In this document: positions 32,396 through 43,898 of the stretch, in pieces
Numbering within the stretch: position 1 is the stretch's first letter
Layout: the number at the start of each line of letters is the position of its first letter
From: Volutella citrinella
Lineage: Eukaryota > Ascomycota > Sordariomycetes > Hypocreales > Nectriaceae
DNA: 64,000 nucleotides
Direction of reading: 5' to 3'
Assembly: GCA_034401135.1 (NCBI GenBank)
Contig: JAWZSP010000003.1
Location: forward strand, 2,604,001 to 2,668,000
Notes under the pieces: generated by a model
Told to the model about the DNA's origin: nothing
Database searches by the model: none
The model's input: the letters and a program-made list of their open reading frames with translations, nothing else
Made by a program: the position numbers and the translations under genes

Positions 32396-35300
32396 CGGAT
32401 CAGGCGCCTCCACCAGGCGATGGACAGAGCCGCTCTCCCACAGTCCAGCAGGCCGAGGCTCCAGCGCCCGGTGACACCATCAACGATGCGCCGAGCTCAT
32501 CCTCTCCCACACCCCAAAGCTCCGACAATATGCAGAAAGCCGGCCATCCTGGTACAAATATAGACACAGAACAGACGGTTGAGGGCTCCGACAGCCGAGA
32601 CGCATCGAATACAAGTGACAAACAGCTCGATCCAGAGTGTTCAATTTTGGACAACAGTATCGAGGCCTCTGACGCGGACAACAAGGGGATCCAAGAACAC
32701 AACGGCGACGATGTAGAAGAAGACGATGAAGAAGAGGAGGAGGAGGAAGCGGACGATGATGAGGAAGAGGAGGACGATGACGACGACGACGATGATGACG
32801 AACCACGATTGAAGTATGCTCGGCTTACCCAACACCTGGGTGCCGTATACCGCAATGGAGATGCGACCAGTGCGTTTCTCGTGGCAAGCGACAAGATGGT
32901 AGGACATTCGACATAACATACCTAACCCACGTCGCTGATGAATCCATAGGTCGTTGGTACTCATAACGGAAATATCGTGAGTAGCTCTTCTATTCATCAG
33001 GATCTGGTCGTCATACCCTAACCATCAAACAGCACGTTGTTAAACTGCCTACCTTCCAATATATGCGAGTATATCATGCTCACGCTGCATCCGTCACCGA
33101 CATCTCGATTTCGCCCTTCCCACCACCCCTCCCCTCGGAGCAGTCTGGCTCCCCAGAGCCAGCCCCGATACCTGGACACGTCAGAAAGGCCAGCGCTTCC
33201 TCCGTCCGACAAGCGGATGCATCCCCGGCAGCAGCTTCAAGAAGACCACGGGAGCCTATGCAGATACCAAAAACTCCATCGAACGACATCTACATTGCCA
33301 CTTCCTCAATGGATGGTAACGTCTGTGTCCAGTCGTTGGTTGATTTGAAAGACGTCCAGTTGCGCAACTTCGCTCGGCCCGTTCAGGCAGTTGCGCTATC
33401 TCCAGAATACAAGACAGATAGAACATACCTTTCTGGTGGCTTAGCTGGTCAGCTAATTCTTACCGTCGGGGGAGGGCCCGGCCGAAGCACTTCCACCACA
33501 ACCGGTACCGCCGCTGCCACTGCGTCTGGATGGCTGGGGAGCATGGGCCTTGGGACCAACACAGGCAAAGACACCATCCTTCACTCTGGCGAAGGCACTA
33601 TTAGCACCATCAAGTGGTCGCTCTCTGGCAAGTATGTGGTCTGGCTGAATGAGCATGGCATCAAAATCATGCGGTCCAAGCTGCATTTGGATAGCGCCAA
33701 CTCTGAGGACGCTTGGAAGAGAATAGGGCACATTGATCGACCCCAGACCGAGGAATGGGACACCATGGCCAGTGTGTGGAAGGGACGAGTTGAATGGATT
33801 GACGAGAAGTCTGTGGACTCAGATGAGTCTGAGCAAAACGGCATTGATAAGCTCTTGTCCCCTGCCGCTGAGAGGTTACAAGAGCAGGTCACAAAAGCCA
33901 AAAAGAATGTTGAAAGACTTCTAGTTGGCTGGGGAAGCGTTATTTGGATTATTCACGTCCATCCTGGCGGTATTGGCGTGGGCAGGTACGTCGGCGAAAA
34001 ATCTATTGGTCGAGCCGAAATCGTCAAAATGTGAGTACAAACCGAAGAATCCCAATTCTCAATACCCAGCTCCAAATGCTGACCGTTGGCAGTCTTCGCA
34101 TGGATTGCATCATTTCCGGAATTTCTTTATATACCCAAAATTTGTTACTAGTGCTAGCCTACTGCCTGCCGGATGATGAAGATGATGAAGATGAGGACGA
34201 TGCCTCCACCCCTACAACGCCAGTCAAACGACATAAGTCAAACCCCTCCACCGCATCAGCTGGAAGCGAACTATCGGGCCGCACTCATCGTCAACCGAAT
34301 AAGCAGCCTCCGGAGCTGAGGTTAATCGATTTGAACTCACAAGCCGAAGCAGACAAGGACGGACTCACAGTCAGCCGTTACGAAAGACTGTCCTCGGGAG
34401 ACTATCATCTCGGTGTGCTTCCAGCCCGAAATGCGGCTTCTGTGGTTGCTTCTTCCAAAGGCGCCCTCGAGGCCCTCGCCGGCATAGGGTCTGATGTGTG
34501 GAATGCGGCGATCAACCCCAGATCCCTCTTCAGCTCTGGCGCAAGTATTCGAAGCAGAGGAAGCGGTGACGATGGAGCTTCGAGTCTGAGGAGTTCTAGT
34601 ACTGCGGGTGTTCGGTCAGGCTCGCAGCCGACAATTCATTCAAGCCTGATGAAACCAGGTGTCAAGATTTTCATCCACAGCCCTTACGATTGCATCCTAG
34701 CAACCCGGAGGGATCTGAGCGATCATCTGTCATGGCTCCTCGAGCACCAACTGTATCAAAGGGCCTGGGAACTTCTTGATGAGCACCCCGAAATCGTCGC
34801 AGCTGCTAGCGAGAAGCTTGCTGATGCCGCTCCGCCCACCCCCACCAAGCACCAAGCAAGCACAGACGACTTCTACGACGACGAATCCCTTGTCGATTCA
34901 TCTGCCCGGACTATTCACTCATATGTTGAGCGTGAGAAGCGGCGAATCGGCGAACTATGGATTCAGGAACTCATCGAGGAGAATGACTGGTCCACGGCGG
35001 CTCAAGTGTGTGGAAAGGTTCTCACTTCCTCGGATCGATGGGAGAAATGGGTATGGACCTTTGCAGGCGCCAAGCAACTGGGCGCAATCACCAACTATAT
35101 TCCAACACAGACAATGCATCCTCCAATTCCATCAACCATATACGAGGTTGTGTTGGGGCATTATATCCAGACCGACAAGCCGAGGTTCCGAGAGCTGCTG
35201 GATCGCTGGCCTTCAGAACTCTTTGATATCAACACTATAACAACGGCCTTGGAGAACCAGCTCAAGTTCCGGGATGTCAGAGAAGACAGCATCGATGATG

Positions 35301-36705
35301 GGGAACGGGGGAGGGACTGGCGGATTGTAATGGAGAGTCTTGCGAGGCTGCATGAGGCCAACGGTAGGCATCGCGAGGCTTTGAAGTGTTACATCAAACT
35401 TCATGATGCAGACTCTGCATTCCGATTGATCCGGGATAGTCACCTCGCAGAGGCTGTTGCGGATGACATACCCAGTTTCATCGGGCTCCGAGTGCCACCT
35501 GAGGAACTGGGTCAAATGACCGAAGACGATCTTGAGCAAGCAACCTCCGAGGCCATCACACTGCTTGTTGACGAGGCCCAGCATGGCCTTTTGCGCCCGA
35601 CCGTTGTAGTCGAACAACTTGTCGCCCAGGAACTGAATCTTTACATATACTTTTACTTCAGGGGGCTTTGGCGAGGCGAAGGCATCAAAGATCACATGCC
35701 TGAAAATGCCGATCGACTGGTCATGGACAGCCAGTCTTTGGTGGAAGGCTTTGCGGACTTGGCTGTTCACTTGTTCGCAACATACGATCGAGAATTGCTC
35801 ATGCAATTTTTGAAGTCATCGGTGTCCTATAGCTTTGAGAAGGTGAGCCCCCTACTCTAGTCTTGCTTCCTTTTCCTGCCGTTGACTAACTCGTCCAGGC
35901 CGTCCAAGAATGTGAGCTATTCTCCTACTACGATGAGTTGGTCTATCTTTACTCAAAGACGGGGCAAATGAAGCGAGCGCTGTACTTGATCATCGACCGT
36001 CTGAAGAATGTTCACAAAGCCATCGAGTTTACCAAGGAGCAGGATGATCCAGACTTGTGGGAGGACTTACTTAACTACAGCATGGATAAGCCCAGTTTCA
36101 TCCGGGGGCTGCTGGAGCAGGTTGGCACAGCAATCAACCCAATCACACTTGTGCGAAGGATACCCGAGGGACTCGAAATTGAGGGCCTCAGGGAAGGCCT
36201 CACACACATGATGAAGGAGCACGAAATTCAGTACAGCATCAGCTCTGGAGTTGCACGAGTCTTGCGCAGCGAAGTCGCCGCAGCCCAGGCCGAGCTTCGC
36301 TCCGGGCAACGCAAGGCGATCAAGTTCGAGGTTGACGTACAGACCAAAGCACATATCGATATCGAGGTCAAGGACGTGCCCACGGACCCCGACCAAGCCG
36401 AGCAACACGTTGCTGGACAGACAAAGCAGCCACCCCAGCCGGGGCACTGTGCCAGTTGCTTGGAGCCATTCACGGAGTTTGAGATGGAGACACTTCTGGG
36501 TTATGCTTGTGGGCATGTCTTTCATGTCAGTCATTTGTTAGAGATGCTCTACCAAGGGAGGAAAGTTGATGTAGATTTGGGTAACGGCGTTGGGGAGAGC
36601 GACAGGTACTCAGTCGGGATGAAGGTGATGAGAGCGCGGCTGTTGAAGGATAAGGTCAGAGGCGCTTGTCCCATATGTCACCCCAGAACTACTAGTAGCA
36701 TTTAG
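32392..36705 (+). CDS. VPS41: HOPS complex subunit Vps41
   Basis: Predicted 1362 aa in five exons: 32392-32898, 32950-32976, 33033-34030, 34093-35842 and 35899-36705. Exon 2 is a 27-nt microexon (VVGTHNGNI) restoring the first propeller blade, read as DKM-VVGTHNGNI-HVVKLPTF. Residues 107-137 are almost purely acidic. A WD40-like propeller covers about 140-480. A second low-complexity acidic insert (DDEDDEDEDD) follows about residue 530. Alpha-solenoid (clathrin heavy chain repeat) runs from about 700 to 1250. The C-terminus carries a RING-H2-type finger at about 1278-1358 (CASC, CGHVFHVSH, CPIC). In the family Vps41 binds Rab7/Ypt7 and tethers late endosomes and AP-3 vesicles to the vacuole. 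All zinc ligands look present. It is longer than yeast Vps41 because of the disordered insertions. Confidence 0.95.
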
Positions 36706-37062
36706 CGAGTTGGTTGAATCATTTAGGGGGCAACATTCAAGACAATCACGTTCCAGGGTTTGCACAAAACAAGATCAGTTCCACTGGTTCAATAGTCGAC
36801 AGTGCGGACGGACAAAGGCAGGACTGCGTGTTAACTGGCTGGCATTGGACTGTGTCTAGGTGCGAAGCACGACTATTAAACCATTTGCAGCCAAACCCTC
36901 GATACCGAAACGAAAACCATCGATCCTGCAGCCAATTGTGCCAACTAAAACCCCATCCTCGAACCAAGAACAAAACCGGTCATCATCCAGTGACATCCCA
37001 AGAAACTCAAAGGTGTCGGCGCAAGACAGAGTTCCCAAGGTTTGGATTGGAGTGCTGCGCTC
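36706..37062. other. Convergent 3' intergenic region
   Basis: A 357-nt space between the converging VPS41 and GPI-protein genes. It probably holds both 3' UTRs. Nothing else was seen. Confidence 0.5.
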
Positions 37063-37862
37063 TCAGAGGGCGAAGATGGCGGCAATGCCAGCAACACCAA
37101 GCAGGGCTGCAGGGAGGACCTCGGGAATCGAGGCGGCGCCCGTTGCAGTCACAGCAGGCGTTCCGGTGGTGCCAGAAGCGGCATCATCCGTAGCTGAAGG
37201 CGGGACGTCGGCGGGAGAAGACCCGCCCGAGGACTGGCCCGTAGGCTCGCCCGACGGCTGACCATAGGCACCAGAGGTGAGATGGGTTTCTTCACCCGCA
37301 GCGCCACTGGTGCCAGCATCCGATGGGCGAGGGATGGGGAGGTTGTCGCCGCTGGTCGGGATGGGAGGAGGTGCGGGATAGCCAGGCTCAGTGCCCTCCC
37401 CGGCAGCTCCAGTAGGTTCAGCGGGGTTGCCGGGCTGCTCTGCATCAACAGCCGTCTTGATCTCTGCGTAGGAGGACGGGGCCCCTTCGCCGGGAGGGGC
37501 GGGAGCATTGGTCTGGCCAGGCTGCTCAGCGTAGGCAGTCGAGGTCGATGCCTCGCAGGCGGTCTGGTGGATGACACTGCAGATGCTGTAGGAGTGGAGA
37601 ACCGAGCCTGACGTTGGTTAGAGACGAGTGTTTTATGAAGAGGAGACGGGATGAATTCTATACCTCCGGCTGTGGTCGATCCAAGTTCCTGTGTGACTGG
37701 GATCTGGGTGGTGGTACACGGAGCTGTGCAGATGTTAGCATCATCAGTCTGTTGCTTGAGGAGGGTTGACGTACTGAGTGCTTCTCCAGCCAAAACGCCA
37801 GTGGCAAGAAGGCCCAGAGCAGTAGCTACCCGGACGAGGGCGTTGATCTTGATGGCAGCCAT
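37063..37862 (-). CDS. GPI-anchored Pro/Gly/Thr-rich surface protein (unrecognised family)
   Basis: Predicted 230 aa in three exons: 37862-37775, 37723-37664 and 37607-37063. Intron 1 has donor GTACGT, branch ATGCTAAC and CACAG acceptor; intron 2 has donor GTATAG and CAG acceptor. Splicing switches frames, so no single ORF shows the protein. A signal peptide (residues 1-25, MAAIKINALVRVATALGLLATGVLA) is followed by a short mature N-terminus with three Cys (CTTTQIP, YSICSVIHQTACEAST). A long disordered region rich in Pro, Gly, Ser, Thr and Glu leads to a C-terminal hydrophobic tail (IPEVLPAALLGVAGIAAIFAL) preceded by small residues (TATGAAS) that suit a GPI omega site. This pattern indicates a secreted, probably O-glycosylated, GPI-anchored plasma-membrane or wall protein. 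No enzyme domain is visible. Confidence 0.8.
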
Positions 37863-39411
37863 CGTGACGACGTGAAAGTCTAGATGGGCTGGTCAGCTTG
37901 AGGGTCGACGGTCAATAGGTGTGCCTCATGGAGCTCCAGCTAGGTCACCAAACACTGTGAATCTAGGCATCAAGGCGATTTCGTCGAATGGAGAGAGAAA
38001 CTCACAGGATGAATAGGTCTTGTGGTGGTATTGGTGGTGGGTAGCACGTTGCGGCTTGTGCGAACGAATCTCTGGGCAGATGGAAGCTTCTTGGTGAAGA
38101 GAAGAGCGGGAGAGATGACTCAAAAGAGATTCTCGACTCTTGGCAAGATGTAAACAAATAAAGCACACGGGGTACCTGCAGAGAAGGGCTCCAGTCAGCT
38201 GTTGAACAGATCTCGCCGCCAGCTGGCAAGGGAGTGGCAGATGGGTCTGACGGCCCGTCAATCAAGCCCCCAGTTGAACAGGGGCTCGAACAGTGACGTG
38301 CCCAGCCAACCGTCACCTCGAGCTGCGGCGGCTGAGGTTCGAGTGACTTGGTGCCTCGGTGGTGATGGCTGCATGGGCAAGCAAGCATTTGGGGGGCTAC
38401 TTACTCTTGGCGCAACAAGACGACGACTCAAGGTCAGCAGCAAAAGAGGCTCAAGGAGGCCACAAGATGAGACAAATATGGGATCTTGGTGAAGTAGACA
38501 AGCAGTGACCGCTGAGGAGGGAGAATCCGCCCCCAGAGCTCGGTGGGAGAAGGTCTGCTTTTTCTTGGCCCCGTTGCCACCTCGCATCCGTCGCCAGACT
38601 ATGAATCAAGATGAGGTGTCCATCCTGCGAGGGCAATCGACCTGCAACTCCCCGTCGGTCTGCGTCTCTGCGGCTAACACCACGGCACGTTGCAGTTGCA
38701 CCCGAACACACGACATGTTGCGGCCTCCCTCCCCCGTGGCACCAAACCCGCCTCCTCTGCCACAGCAACAGAACAGATGCCCTGGGAGACGATGCAACCA
38801 TGTCCCTTCATTTCCCATTGCTTGTTGCGAGTAGGTGCTGGACCCAGCGCCGATCATGAGCCACAAGCCCTCTGTCGTGGAGGTCGCCAGCAGCCAGTTC
38901 TACGCGGTGGCCTTCGGGATGCGACTTACACCACACGTGGCTGGGTCGCCTTGGTGGAATGCCAGAGATTGCTAGTACACTCGGTTTTCGGCCTGCGCTG
39001 CCGCCGTTGGCAAGATACATTGGCCAGACAGAGGACTTGTAAGCGAGCATGCATCTTCCCACTAGCTACAGCATGCTCCCAGTGTGCTGGGTTTTGTCTT
39101 GAAGCCCTTCTGTTATGCCGACAGCACCAAAGACTGATGGAGTCTTGTTCACCCCAGGGACTCAGTGGCGGTCGCAGTGCGGAACATGATGGTACAGGCT
39201 GCCTTGTTTGAGGCCTCTTACAGTGGCACATGAGAAACCGGCTTGAGACCGGTATAAGTCTGGGCCTGGAGGAAATTGGTACGCAGGTGTTGTGGTCTCA
39301 GGGTAGGCCTTCACGTTGTTGGGGGGCAACCGAACAGAGAAATCCTGAAAAGAGCAAAAATCAAGATTGTTGAGAAAGGCAAAAAGGAAACCATCGTGAT
39401 GATGGTATCGT
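37863..39411. other. Long intergenic region upstream of the GPI-protein gene
   Basis: 1,549 nt without a supportable gene. Several overlapping ORFs up to 173 codons occur on both strands, but none has a family, signal peptide or intron logic. It includes the GPI-protein promoter and may include its 5' UTR. Confidence 0.45.
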
Positions 39412-39501
39412 TGGACGAACAGGGAATCGAACCCTGGACCACTCCCAAGTTATTCGGATGAATTATGCTAAGGGAGTATTATACCACTAAACCATTCGCC
39501 C
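39412..39501 (-). tRNA. tRNA-Ala(AGC), intron-containing
   Basis: On the minus strand the acceptor stem is GGGCGAA/TTCGTCC with discriminator A and a G3:U70 wobble pair, the classic alanine identity element. The D arm has A-box TGGTTTAGTGG. The anticodon stem CTCCC/GGGAG surrounds the loop TTAGCA...T, giving anticodon AGC. The T arm CAGGG-TTCGATT-CCCTG contains B-box GGTTCGATTCC. About 18 nt are inserted after the purine at position 37 (about 39448-39465), the canonical place for a tRNA intron. No CCA is encoded, as expected for a nuclear gene. The T-rich D stem is unusual for Ala and more like Gly-type tRNAs. Confidence 0.9.
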
Positions 39502-40531
39502 GATTGGATTGTAAATCGCAGGTGTTAATGAGGTATATATTTTTCCGTGGGTGGGTCACGAGGGCTTGCTGGCGATTCCTGAAGTCGGTTCACTAGAAAA
39601 TGGGAAGGAAGCAGTTCGCCGGGTTTGGGTATCTTAATGAACATTAGTTTGCTTTTTCTACCTCATCCTGTGCCGCTGTTGGTGCTTCAACAAGTCGGAG
39701 AGAGATTGCCACCCTAAACATCGCCCCTGCCATGGCAATATTCCCACTACCTACAATGATTCGGTTTGTTTTGGTCTCTTTAGCTCGTAGGATGTTGGGG
39801 CGAGGGGTCTTATGATTCGCTGAAACATTTTTTCATTTACTAATAACAAGGGTTAGGAGGACTAATTAGTCTTGACTGTTTGCTATCTGGATGCCAAGTT
39901 ATGATCATCAACATCCAGTTGGCACACGACCACGACGAACAGAAATAGCTGTCGATAGGCTGTCAAGAAAATTACTTAGTTATTGATGGATTGATCTATG
40001 ATTATTTCAATTTTTTTATTTCTTGTGTTCAAAGCGGTGGATGATTTGAACATAGGTGTAATGAGCGAACGTTAGATAGCGCCTTCCTCCAGAGGGGACC
40101 ACCTCCACTGGCTGGCCGTTGGCCGTTGGCTTTTGGCGGGCCGGACAGCTCCGAACAGGGATTAGGGCCGATCTGCTCAAGCTCTGGAAATCTACTGGGC
40201 TGTCCTCGAGTTTCAACAACAGCTTGACGGAGATCGGGCGAGCACACAAGCGCGACTGGAATTGGCTCGCGGCAAGTAGTCAATCCGACGAGGACCTCGA
40301 TGCGAATTGCATAAGGCGTGCTGCACCCACCAAAACTCGGCCGGCTTGCCACCTTCGACCGACTCACGCGACGACCCCTTCGTACGACAACGACGATTTT
40401 GCGATTTGCGACACGAGGCGATACAAGCACAAATATATTTCATGTGTTTGCGAGTACAGTTTCCGGCGCACGACTTGTAAAAATACCCTTACGAAGCTGT
40501 GGCCTGATCGCACATAAACGCTGCAGCCATC
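39502..40531. other. Intergenic region upstream of PET112
   Basis: 1,030 nt. The part at 39770-40030 is visibly AT-rich. A GGCCGTT tandem pair occurs near 40119-40132. No supportable gene. It contains the promoter of the amidotransferase gene and the upstream flank of the tRNA. Confidence 0.45.
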
Positions 40532-42397
40532 ATGGCACCCGTTCCTACTTCGGTATTGAGCAAATACCTTCTCTCTGGCATCATCCCACGGCACGGATGT
40601 GTCGGCGCGCGACGTACGGCGCTCTCTTCAGCTCTCGTGGTACGCAACTTGTACAGAAACAGACTGCCGCAGACCAGACTGCTACATGCGGCGCCCCAGC
40701 CTGAGCCTCCTTCAACGCCAGCCCCAACGCCGGTTCCTCTGCGCAAGAAGCTCAAGGAAGAGGCCAAGCAGGTGAAGAAGCAGGGAAAGAAAAAGTCCAA
40801 GGCAGACTCGCAAACCGTCGATGGATGGGAGCTGACCGTCGGGATTGAGATCCACGCCCAATTAAACACGTCGCGCAAGCTGTTCTCACCAGCCGTTACC
40901 TCGTTCAACGATGAACCAAACAGCCATGTGGCACCCTTTGACGTTGCCATGCCCGGAAGCCAGCCTCTGTTCCAAACCGAGACCTTGATTCCCGCCCTTC
41001 GTGCCGCCGTGGCCCTGGACTGCGAGATCCAAAACGTCAGTCGCTTTGATCGAAAGCACTACTTCTGGTGGGACCAGCCGTCCGGCTACCAGATCACCCA
41101 GTATTATGAGCCATTTGCCCGAAACGGCCGCATCACCTTGCTTGCGCGGGATGGGATATCGCCCGAGGACGGGGACCAGGTCACCATTGGCATCAAGCAG
41201 GTGCAGTTGGAGCAAGACACGGCCAAAACGCTGGCGCAGGCGGACAGTGTCAACTGGCTCGACTTCAACCGTGTCGGCGTGCCTCTCATTGAGATCATCA
41301 CTGAGCCTGAGCTGCATCATCCTCGCACGGCTGCTGTTCTCGTCCGCAAGATCCAGCTTCTCCTGAGCACGGTCGATGCGTGTGTCTCTGGCATGGAAGC
41401 CGGAGGCCTGCGAGCCGATGTCAACGTATCAGTCCGTCGCACCGATGGCTCTGACAAATCGCTTGGAACGAGGACCGAGATCAAGAACCTGAGCACCATC
41501 AAGGCAGTTGAGAATGCCATCATTGCCGAGCGCGACCGCCAGATCCGCGAACTGGAGGCCGGCAACTCCATTGCGAGCGAAACTCGTGGTTGGTCGGTTG
41601 GCAGCACCGAAACCAGACGTCTGCGAGGGAAAGAGGGGGAAGTCGACTACAGGTACATGCCTGATCCAGATATCGCGCCGCTCGTCATCGGCAACGATCT
41701 TGTCGACCACCTCAGGCGGTCCTTGGCAGTAACTCCCGATGCTGAAATCGACAACCTCATCTCTCAGCATGGGCTCACGCCAAAGGATGCACTGTCTCTC
41801 ATCAACCTCGAGAATGGAGCTCGCATTCAATACTTCTACAGAGTCTTGGATCTGGTAGAGGAGAAGCTCAAGGCGGACACATCTGGAACTGATATGCCTG
41901 ACTTCAAGACTATTGCTTCGCTTGTCGGAAATTGGACCATCCATGAGCTAGGCCGTCTTACCACATACAAGGCAGGACCCTTGGCTGCGCGGGACCTCAC
42001 CTTCGCCCAGGACGGAGAATGCGCCCAGGTTCCCGACGAGGATCTTGCGCAGCTCCTCTATCATCTCGTGCGTAAAGAAATTACGGGAAAGGTTGCCAAG
42101 GAGCTTCTCTTTGCCATCTACCTCAAGGAGCTTGAGGGTAGTGTAACGCAGGCGATTGAAGAAAACGACCTGTGGTTCAAGGAGATATCCGGAGAGGAGT
42201 ACGAGTCTCTTGCAGACGAGGCGATGAAGGGGGAAGACCGGGTTCTCCAAGAGTTCGTCAACTATGACCAGTTCCCGCATGGAAAGCTCATGTACTTGGT
42301 CGGGAGGATGATGCGCCTGGGGCCAACCGAGCGCCTCGTGCCCGCGACAGCCGAGCAGGTGATGAAGACCAAGTTAGCAGACCTCCGACAGAATTGA
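40532..42397 (+). CDS. PET112: Mitochondrial glutamyl-tRNA(Gln) amidotransferase subunit B (GatB/Pet112)
   Basis: One exon, 621 aa. Residues about 1-60 are rich in Arg, Ser and Leu with few acidic residues, as expected for a mitochondrial presequence, followed by a Lys-rich linker. The GatB catalytic region begins at about residue 103 (WELTVGIEIHAQLNTSRKLFS) and continues through YFWWDQPSGYQITQYYEP and EAGGLRADVNVSVR. The C-terminal tail domain (GatB/YqeY type, about 470-621) carries helical segments thought to contact tRNA. In mitochondria GatB works with GatA (and GatF in yeasts) to amidate Glu-tRNA(Gln). GatB is the kinase/tRNA-binding subunit. No partner gene lies nearby. Confidence 0.95.
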   Translation: MAPVPTSVLSKYLLSGIIPRHGCVGARRTALSSALVVRNLYRNRLPQTRLLHAAPQPEPPSTPAPTPVPLRKKLKEEAKQVKKQGKKKSKADSQTVDGWELTVGIEIHAQLNTSRKLFSPAVTSFNDEPNSHVAPFDVAMPGSQPLFQTETLIPALRAAVALDCEIQNVSRFDRKHYFWWDQPSGYQITQYYEPFARNGRITLLARDGISPEDGDQVTIGIKQVQLEQDTAKTLAQADSVNWLDFNRVGVPLIEIITEPELHHPRTAAVLVRKIQLLLSTVDACVSGMEAGGLRADVNVSVRRTDGSDKSLGTRTEIKNLSTIKAVENAIIAERDRQIRELEAGNSIASETRGWSVGSTETRRLRGKEGEVDYRYMPDPDIAPLVIGNDLVDHLRRSLAVTPDAEIDNLISQHGLTPKDALSLINLENGARIQYFYRVLDLVEEKLKADTSGTDMPDFKTIASLVGNWTIHELGRLTTYKAGPLAARDLTFAQDGECAQVPDEDLAQLLYHLVRKEITGKVAKELLFAIYLKELEGSVTQAIEENDLWFKEISGEEYESLADEAMKGEDRVLQEFVNYDQFPHGKLMYLVGRMMRLGPTERLVPATAEQVMKTKLADLRQN

Positions 42398-42629
42398 AGA
42401 CCGCTTGCTCGCTGGTGGCATGGCTCGTTCTCCACTCACTACCCTTCCGCAGCATTTCGTGTTACTGATTGTCTGGCGGCAGTGGCGAGAAACTCGCAAC
42501 AGGGTGAATCATCTCGACTGGTGTTCAGGCGCGGCGTGACCATTGTGTGAACATGAGAGTTGTGTGTGTGACTACTTGCGACCTTGTTGGAGATGAGAGG
42601 GGCGACGGTAGCAAACACATATTCTACTT
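42398..42629. other. Short intergenic region
   Basis: The space between the amidotransferase gene and the next ORF, both on the plus strand. It contains a GT-rich patch (about 42546-42571). Nothing else is supported. If the next gene starts at an internal Met, the space reaches about 42716. Confidence 0.4.
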
Positions 42630-43559
42630 TTGTCAATATGTCGCTTCTGTATTTGGAATCCTGCAAGAAACGCATCGTCTGCAAAAAAAAGGAATTTGCC
42701 AATGGTGGTGCTCGCCATGGAACGCACCGCGACGCTGGTCGTCACCGTCGTAGAAGGCAGACGGGGAAGACTGAGAACCATCACCTCGACAGAGCATCCG
42801 CATGGAATTCGCAGGCCCGATTACGATCTGCCTGGAACACCGCCGGTTCATACCTTGACAGACACCAAAGATGGTAGGGATGGGTCGACCACAAGGCTGG
42901 CGAGTACTGCGACAACTCACATTCTCGCCCAAACGCCCTCGGCTTCAGAAGCCGTTTCATCAACACGGATCATCGGAACCCCTGCGCCACCACCCGGAGC
43001 AACTGGGCTGGCGGCGAACGAGTTGACTGAAGGGGCCATCGCGGGCGTTGCTGTCGGGGTGTTCTTGACCATTGCGCTTCTTGGTGCTCTGGCCTGGGTG
43101 TGCTTCCATCGGAGGCGGAAGCGAAGCTTCGCGGAGCAGGGTTCGCCCCAGCCCCGTGGCCCTCATCAAGCTGGAATCCCATACCTGTTCGACCCGCAGG
43201 CGACGGCTGCCCACCACACCGACGATACGGAATCGTGGCTGACGCGCAGCCATTCCAGCGACCCCAGGGATGCCTCGCGCCAAGGGATCCGGTCGCCGAC
43301 GCCCAGGCCTGCCACCGCCGAGGTGGAGAGCTACACGCGGGCCTGGCAGAAACCGCGGGTGTATGAGGTGGGCAGCCGCACGGTCGCCGAGTATCATGGC
43401 CCAGAGCTGGCCGGGAGCCAACCCTACCAGAGCCACGGGGCATCATCTGCATCCCCGGTGGTCATGAATGAGACAGGTGGCCAGAGGGACGTCGTGGCAA
43501 GCCATGTATCCGAGAATTATGCTATTGCATATTGCTACCCGCGGCAGAGCGGTGTTTAG
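42630..43559 (+). CDS. Single-pass membrane protein, unrecognised family
   Basis: An open frame of 309 codons. The true start may be an internal Met, at 42702 or 42717; the latter has a better context (GCCATGG). A Ser/Thr-rich N-terminal part (about residues 45-125) precedes one strong transmembrane helix (about 132-157, GAIAGVAVGVFLTIALLGALAWVC), then a basic stop-transfer RRRKR and a cytoplasmic tail with many Pro, Ser and Tyr residues (RSPTPRP, YEVGSRTVAEYHGPELAG). No N-terminal signal peptide is obvious, so it may be a signal-anchor protein or lack an unseen first exon. The layout resembles fungal SKG6/Mid2-like surface proteins, but I cannot assign a family. Confidence 0.6.
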   Translation: MSICRFCIWNPARNASSAKKRNLPMVVLAMERTATLVVTVVEGRRGRLRTITSTEHPHGIRRPDYDLPGTPPVHTLTDTKDGRDGSTTRLASTATTHILAQTPSASEAVSSTRIIGTPAPPPGATGLAANELTEGAIAGVAVGVFLTIALLGALAWVCFHRRRKRSFAEQGSPQPRGPHQAGIPYLFDPQATAAHHTDDTESWLTRSHSSDPRDASRQGIRSPTPRPATAEVESYTRAWQKPRVYEVGSRTVAEYHGPELAGSQPYQSHGASSASPVVMNETGGQRDVVASHVSENYAIAYCYPRQSGV

Positions 43560-43898
43560 GGTTGATCTGCGGAGGGATGGGTGGAACAATATCAAGGGCA
43601 GGCCACAGCAGAGTTGAGTTTGCCAGGGACCGCGTGTGCAACGCCAAGCTGCGTCGTAATGGAGGGAGAGGAAGTAACTTCTTGCTTTCCATGTACATTA
43701 AAATTTACTTGTGCCTCCCTTGCCTCCTTGAGTCTGTCTACAATAGTCGGGGAGGTTGATTAGGCTCAAGGTTTCTGGTAAGTTACAACGAAGGCAAAGG
43801 GGAACGAACGTTGGCTGCCCCGGCTGTTTTAAAGAGCGGGCTACCCAAATGTGAGACGAACGACGTCCTCTCTCTTATTACCAAGGCAATCTACCATA
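43560..43898. other. Intergenic region upstream of the SET gene
   Basis: 339 nt with no supportable feature besides the SET-gene promoter. The same frame is open upstream of 43899, with an ATG at 43851, so part of it could be coding if that ATG is used. Confidence 0.4.

Noticed and set aside
38281..38345. Possible second tRNA B-box (GGTTCGAGT)
   Set aside because: No matching A-box, acceptor stem or anticodon arm could be folded around it.
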